A model generated the notes under the pieces. The model worked only from the letters and a program-made list of their open reading frames with translations, had not been told where the DNA came from and ran no database searches. Below, in pieces: positions 61,754 to 64,000 of a stretch of 64,000 nt of DNA. The translations under genes and the position numbers were made by a program. Origin of the DNA: an uncultured Bacteroidales bacterium. Its GTDB lineage: Bacteria > Bacteroidota > Bacteroidia > Bacteroidales > Bacteroidaceae. The number at the start of each line of letters is the position of its first letter. Within the stretch, counting starts at the first letter, position 1. The stretch covers positions 1 through 64,000 of the forward strand of contig CACYBB010000007.1 of the NCBI GenBank assembly GCA_902772585.1. Direction: 5' to 3'.

Positions 61754-63076
61754 ATGCCTAAAAACAACCTGCAGAGTATCATCAAGTTCTTCCAGACCGA
61801 TATATGGAGAATCAATCAGGGAGATGTCTCGCCTGTGAAATTCCTGTTGTTGGAAATCGCCAAGAAACTATTGCTGGCCATCCGTTTCTTCACTACGAAA
61901 GGCGTCTTCCAGAAAGCCTCGGCGCTGACCTATTCCACGCTGTTGGCCATTGTCCCCATCACGGCTGTGGTCTTCGCCATTGCCCGTGGCTTTGGCTATA
62001 GCAAGTATATTGAGGTGTGGTTCCGTGGGGCCTTCGAGTCGCAGCCACAGGTGGCAGAGGTCATCATCGGCTTCGTCAACAGCTATCTGGTACATACCAA
62101 GAGTGGTGTCTTCTTCGGCATCGGTCTGATATTCATGCTCTACACGGTGCTCATGCTGGTCAGCAATGTGGAGGATGCCTTCAACGAGATTTGGCAGGTC
62201 AAGAAGCCTCGCTCCATCTTCCGCACCTTTACGGACTATCTGGCCATGTTCTTCCTCTTTCCCATCATCATCGTGCTGACGTCGGGTATTTCTATCTTCA
62301 TGGCAACCATTGCCGACTCCATGCCCGACTTCCTGTTGTTGGGACCCACCATCCGCTTCTTCATCGACTTGATACCATACGTGCTGATGTCAGGTATGTT
62401 CATGGCACTCTACATGTTTATGCCCAACACCCATGTCAAGGCCATCAATGTCTTCTTCCCAGGTATTCTTGCGGGTTTCGCCATGCAGGGACTGCAGATA
62501 TTCTACATCCATTCGCAGATTTTCCTCTCCAGCTACAACGCCATCTACGGTTCGTTTGCCGCGCTACCGTTGTTCATGCTGTGGGTACAGATTTCGTGGA
62601 CCATCTGCCTGTTTGGTGCCGAACTGTGTTACACCAATCAGAACCTCGACTACTACGACTACGATGCCAATACGGGTGAGATAAGCCATCGCTACAAGAT
62701 TCTGCTCAACGCCTTGATTATGAGTCGCATCTGCAAGCGTTTTGCCAACGGACAACGCCCCTTGACAGCCTTGGAACTCTGTCGCGAGACCACCGTTCCC
62801 ATCCGCATCGTCAATGACCTGCTCTATGAGCAGATTGCTGCAGGACTGGTCATCGAGATTACAGGCGACGAGAAGGGCGAAACCTCTCGCTTCATGCCTG
62901 CTGAAGACATCAAGAACCTCACGCTGGGTGCTATGGTGGACCGTCTGGAGTCGAGTGGCTCGTGGAAGATAGAACTTGATGTCAGCAACCTCTTCTCTGA
63001 GAAATGGAGTAGGGCGATGGAGCTGCGCAGCAACTACCTGCGCGATGCACGCAATATCCTCTTGCAAGACCTCTAA
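61754..63076 (+). CDS. YihY/BrkB-family membrane protein
   Basis: 440 residues. The N-terminal part (to about 290) has six membrane helices with KASALTYSTLLAIVPI and YGSFAALPLFMLWVQISWTICLFGAEL, the family marks of YihY (once misnamed RNase BN). The C-terminal part (about 300-440) looks like a winged-helix-type cytoplasmic extension (LTALELCRETTVPIRIVNDLLYEQ), common in Bacteroidota. Function unknown, possibly envelope related. It starts 21 bases after rnpB. Confidence 0.85.
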   Translation: MPKNNLQSIIKFFQTDIWRINQGDVSPVKFLLLEIAKKLLLAIRFFTTKGVFQKASALTYSTLLAIVPITAVVFAIARGFGYSKYIEVWFRGAFESQPQVAEVIIGFVNSYLVHTKSGVFFGIGLIFMLYTVLMLVSNVEDAFNEIWQVKKPRSIFRTFTDYLAMFFLFPIIIVLTSGISIFMATIADSMPDFLLLGPTIRFFIDLIPYVLMSGMFMALYMFMPNTHVKAINVFFPGILAGFAMQGLQIFYIHSQIFLSSYNAIYGSFAALPLFMLWVQISWTICLFGAELCYTNQNLDYYDYDANTGEISHRYKILLNALIMSRICKRFANGQRPLTALELCRETTVPIRIVNDLLYEQIAAGLVIEITGDEKGETSRFMPAEDIKNLTLGAMVDRLESSGSWKIELDVSNLFSEKWSRAMELRSNYLRDARNILLQDL

Positions 63077-63162
63077 AAGTAGGCTTTTATTGTCCTGATT
63101 GCTACGTTTTCTGATAAAAACACGCCATTATCAAACTTTTTTTGAAAAAAGTCGGCAAAATA

Positions 63163-63194
63163 TTTGGTGATTCGCAAAAAACTCCGTACCTTTG
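63163..63194 (+). promoter_or_regulatory. Promoter of tRNA-Arg(ACG)
   Basis: TTTG (63163-63166) and TACCTTTG (63187-63194) are 20 bases apart; the precursor would have a leader of about 60 bases. Confidence 0.75.
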
Positions 63195-63260
63195 CACCCG
63201 CAAATCAGAAATCGACCGCTGCGTTTAGCGCAAGTCGGACATCAAGAGGAGCCAAAAGAG

Positions 63261-63334
63261 GGTTCCGTAGCTCAACTGAATAGAGCATCTGACTACGGAT
63301 CAGAAGGTTGTGGGTTTGAATCCCGCCGGAATCA
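63261..63334 (+). tRNA. tRNA-Arg (anticodon ACG)
   Basis: A 74-base cloverleaf: acceptor GGTTCCG/CGGAATC with one G-T pair, D arm GCTC/GAGC, anticodon stem TCTGA/TCAGA with loop CTACGGA (ACG at 63295-63297), T arm GTGGG/CCCGC with loop TTTGAAT, discriminator A. Reads CGN codons after A34-to-inosine editing. Confidence 0.95.
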
Positions 63335-63384
63335 CAAGCTCGTTATTTTTTTGCTTTTTGATGAATTGATAAGTTCTCGTAGTG

Positions 63385-63902
63385 TCATATGGTCTTTATT
63401 GCTTTACACGGGTTACCTACTGCAATAGTGTTCGAGGGAATATCTTTCGTTACGACGCTTCCTGCACCAATTGTCACGTTATCACCGATGGTCACACCAG
63501 GCAGGATGGTCACACTACCACCAATCCACACGTTATTGCCAATGGTGACTGGTTCTGCCCACTCTCTACGGCTGTTACGCTCTACGGGGTCAGTACTATG
63601 GCAGGCTGTGTAAATGCTTACATTCGGGCCGATAAAGCAGTCGTCGCCGATGGTGACTGGGGCTTCATCGAGCACCGTAAAGTTGAAGTTGGCAAAGAAC
63701 CGCTTACCCACACTAATCTGCTTGCCATAGTCGCAATAGAAGGGCTGGTTAATCAGAATATTGTCATCAGCGATGTGTCCCAAGAGACCTTTCAGGATCT
63801 CCCTTCGTGGATTATCTCTTTTACTTCCGTCAGCTCTTCTATCAGCTGCGGGTCAACGGCGGAATAAATTTCGCCCGCCAACATCTTCTCTTTTTCTGTC
63901 AT
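63385..63902 (-). pseudogene. Frameshifted maltose/galactoside O-acetyltransferase
   Basis: A left-handed beta-helix acetyltransferase split in two frames. The ATG at 63902 opens MTEKEKMLAGEIYSAVDPQL and runs to a TGA at 63794-63792 (36 codons). The other frame picks up RREILKGLLGHIADD and continues through the hexapeptide repeats (VTIGDDCFIGPNVSIYTACH with the catalytic His; WIGGSVTILPGVTIG) to 63385. About ten residues between EIIHE and RREIL that intact homologues have are missing, so this is a small out-of-frame deletion, not a single base error. Confidence 0.75.
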
Positions 63903-63905
63903 AGC

Positions 63906-64000
63906 CTATTCTCCTAATTTAATTACACTTCTATCTTCCTCCTGTTTCTTCATGCCATTGACGGGCTTGTAGGAATGGAAATTCCAGCTGATGCCGAGCC
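63906..64000 (-). CDS. C-terminal fragment of an unknown protein
   Basis: Thirty-one codons before the window edge: LGISWNFHSYKPVNGMKKQE and an acidic/basic end finishing LGE. The SWNFHSYKP run could be a last strand of an outer-membrane beta-barrel, but too little is seen to assign it. Three bases separate its stop from the ATG of the acetyltransferase. Confidence 0.4.
   Translation of the reverse strand, partial: LGISWNFHSYKPVNGMKKQEEDRSVIKLGE

Overview
The window is ordinary chromosomal DNA of a gut- or rumen-type Bacteroidales, most like Prevotella/Segatella (Bacteroidota). The reasons are: promoters of the TAnnTTTG type with a TTTG box 19-21 bases upstream in front of many genes, a PPi-dependent phosphofructokinase, an NfnAB-like GltA fusion, an HU-like protein followed by a 'smalltalk' peptide, PD40 and DUF6057 proteins, and Prevotella-style surface proteins. 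No rRNA, CRISPR array, transposase gene or prophage was seen.

Layout. 0-3.6 kb: end of an HU-like protein, a smalltalk peptide, a GLUG/InlB-like surface protein broken by an out-of-frame deletion, and a coupled 37-codon peptide gene. 3.7-20.4 kb (minus strand): mnmE-udp-PD40, a TtcA-like protein, DUF486, gltA fusion, serS, gdhA, clpC, a secreted protein, a twin ABC ATPase, ruvC, and a GHL10 glycosidase. 20.5-30.1 kb: cstA, nadC-M23 peptidase, a LuxR regulator, metY, then DUF6057 - haem-motif beta-propeller lipoprotein - Lrp. 30.1-36.2 kb: SPOUT methylase, tRNA-Arg(UCU), tex, a 0.8-kb spacer holding a repeat-rich folded element and a 33-codon gene with its own promoter and terminator, a macro-like A1S_2505 protein, and a YtxH/holin-like/EamA operon. 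36.3-46.6 kb: SPOR lipoprotein-ruvX-def-TPR, then PP2C, YgiQ, a golvesin-like protein and an acyltransferase. 46.8-58.5 kb: PPi-PFK, GH25, Dcu transporter, DMP19, smpB, metH, HAD, GHL10, MBL, EamA. 58.5-64 kb: valS, rnpB, BrkB-like protein, tRNA-Arg(ACG), a broken sugar acetyltransferase and a partial gene.

Most genes are housekeeping and work in short operons with overlapping ATGA junctions. Translation and tRNA maintenance (mnmE, serS, valS, def, smpB, rnpB, ttcA-like, SPOUT), nitrogen and methionine metabolism (gdhA, metY, metH, gltA) and envelope work (M23, GH25, GHL10, SPOR, BrkB) dominate.

The most unusual layer is the non-coding one. Several families of short dispersed repeats sit in spacers and also inside reading frames: two near-identical 35-bp copies in valS, a 71-bp REP-like palindrome in an EamA gene, a signal peptide built from a spacer-type repeat, and a palindrome in the HU tail. 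Four genes end inside hairpins that contain their stop codon. All function calls are made by reading motifs; no database search was possible.
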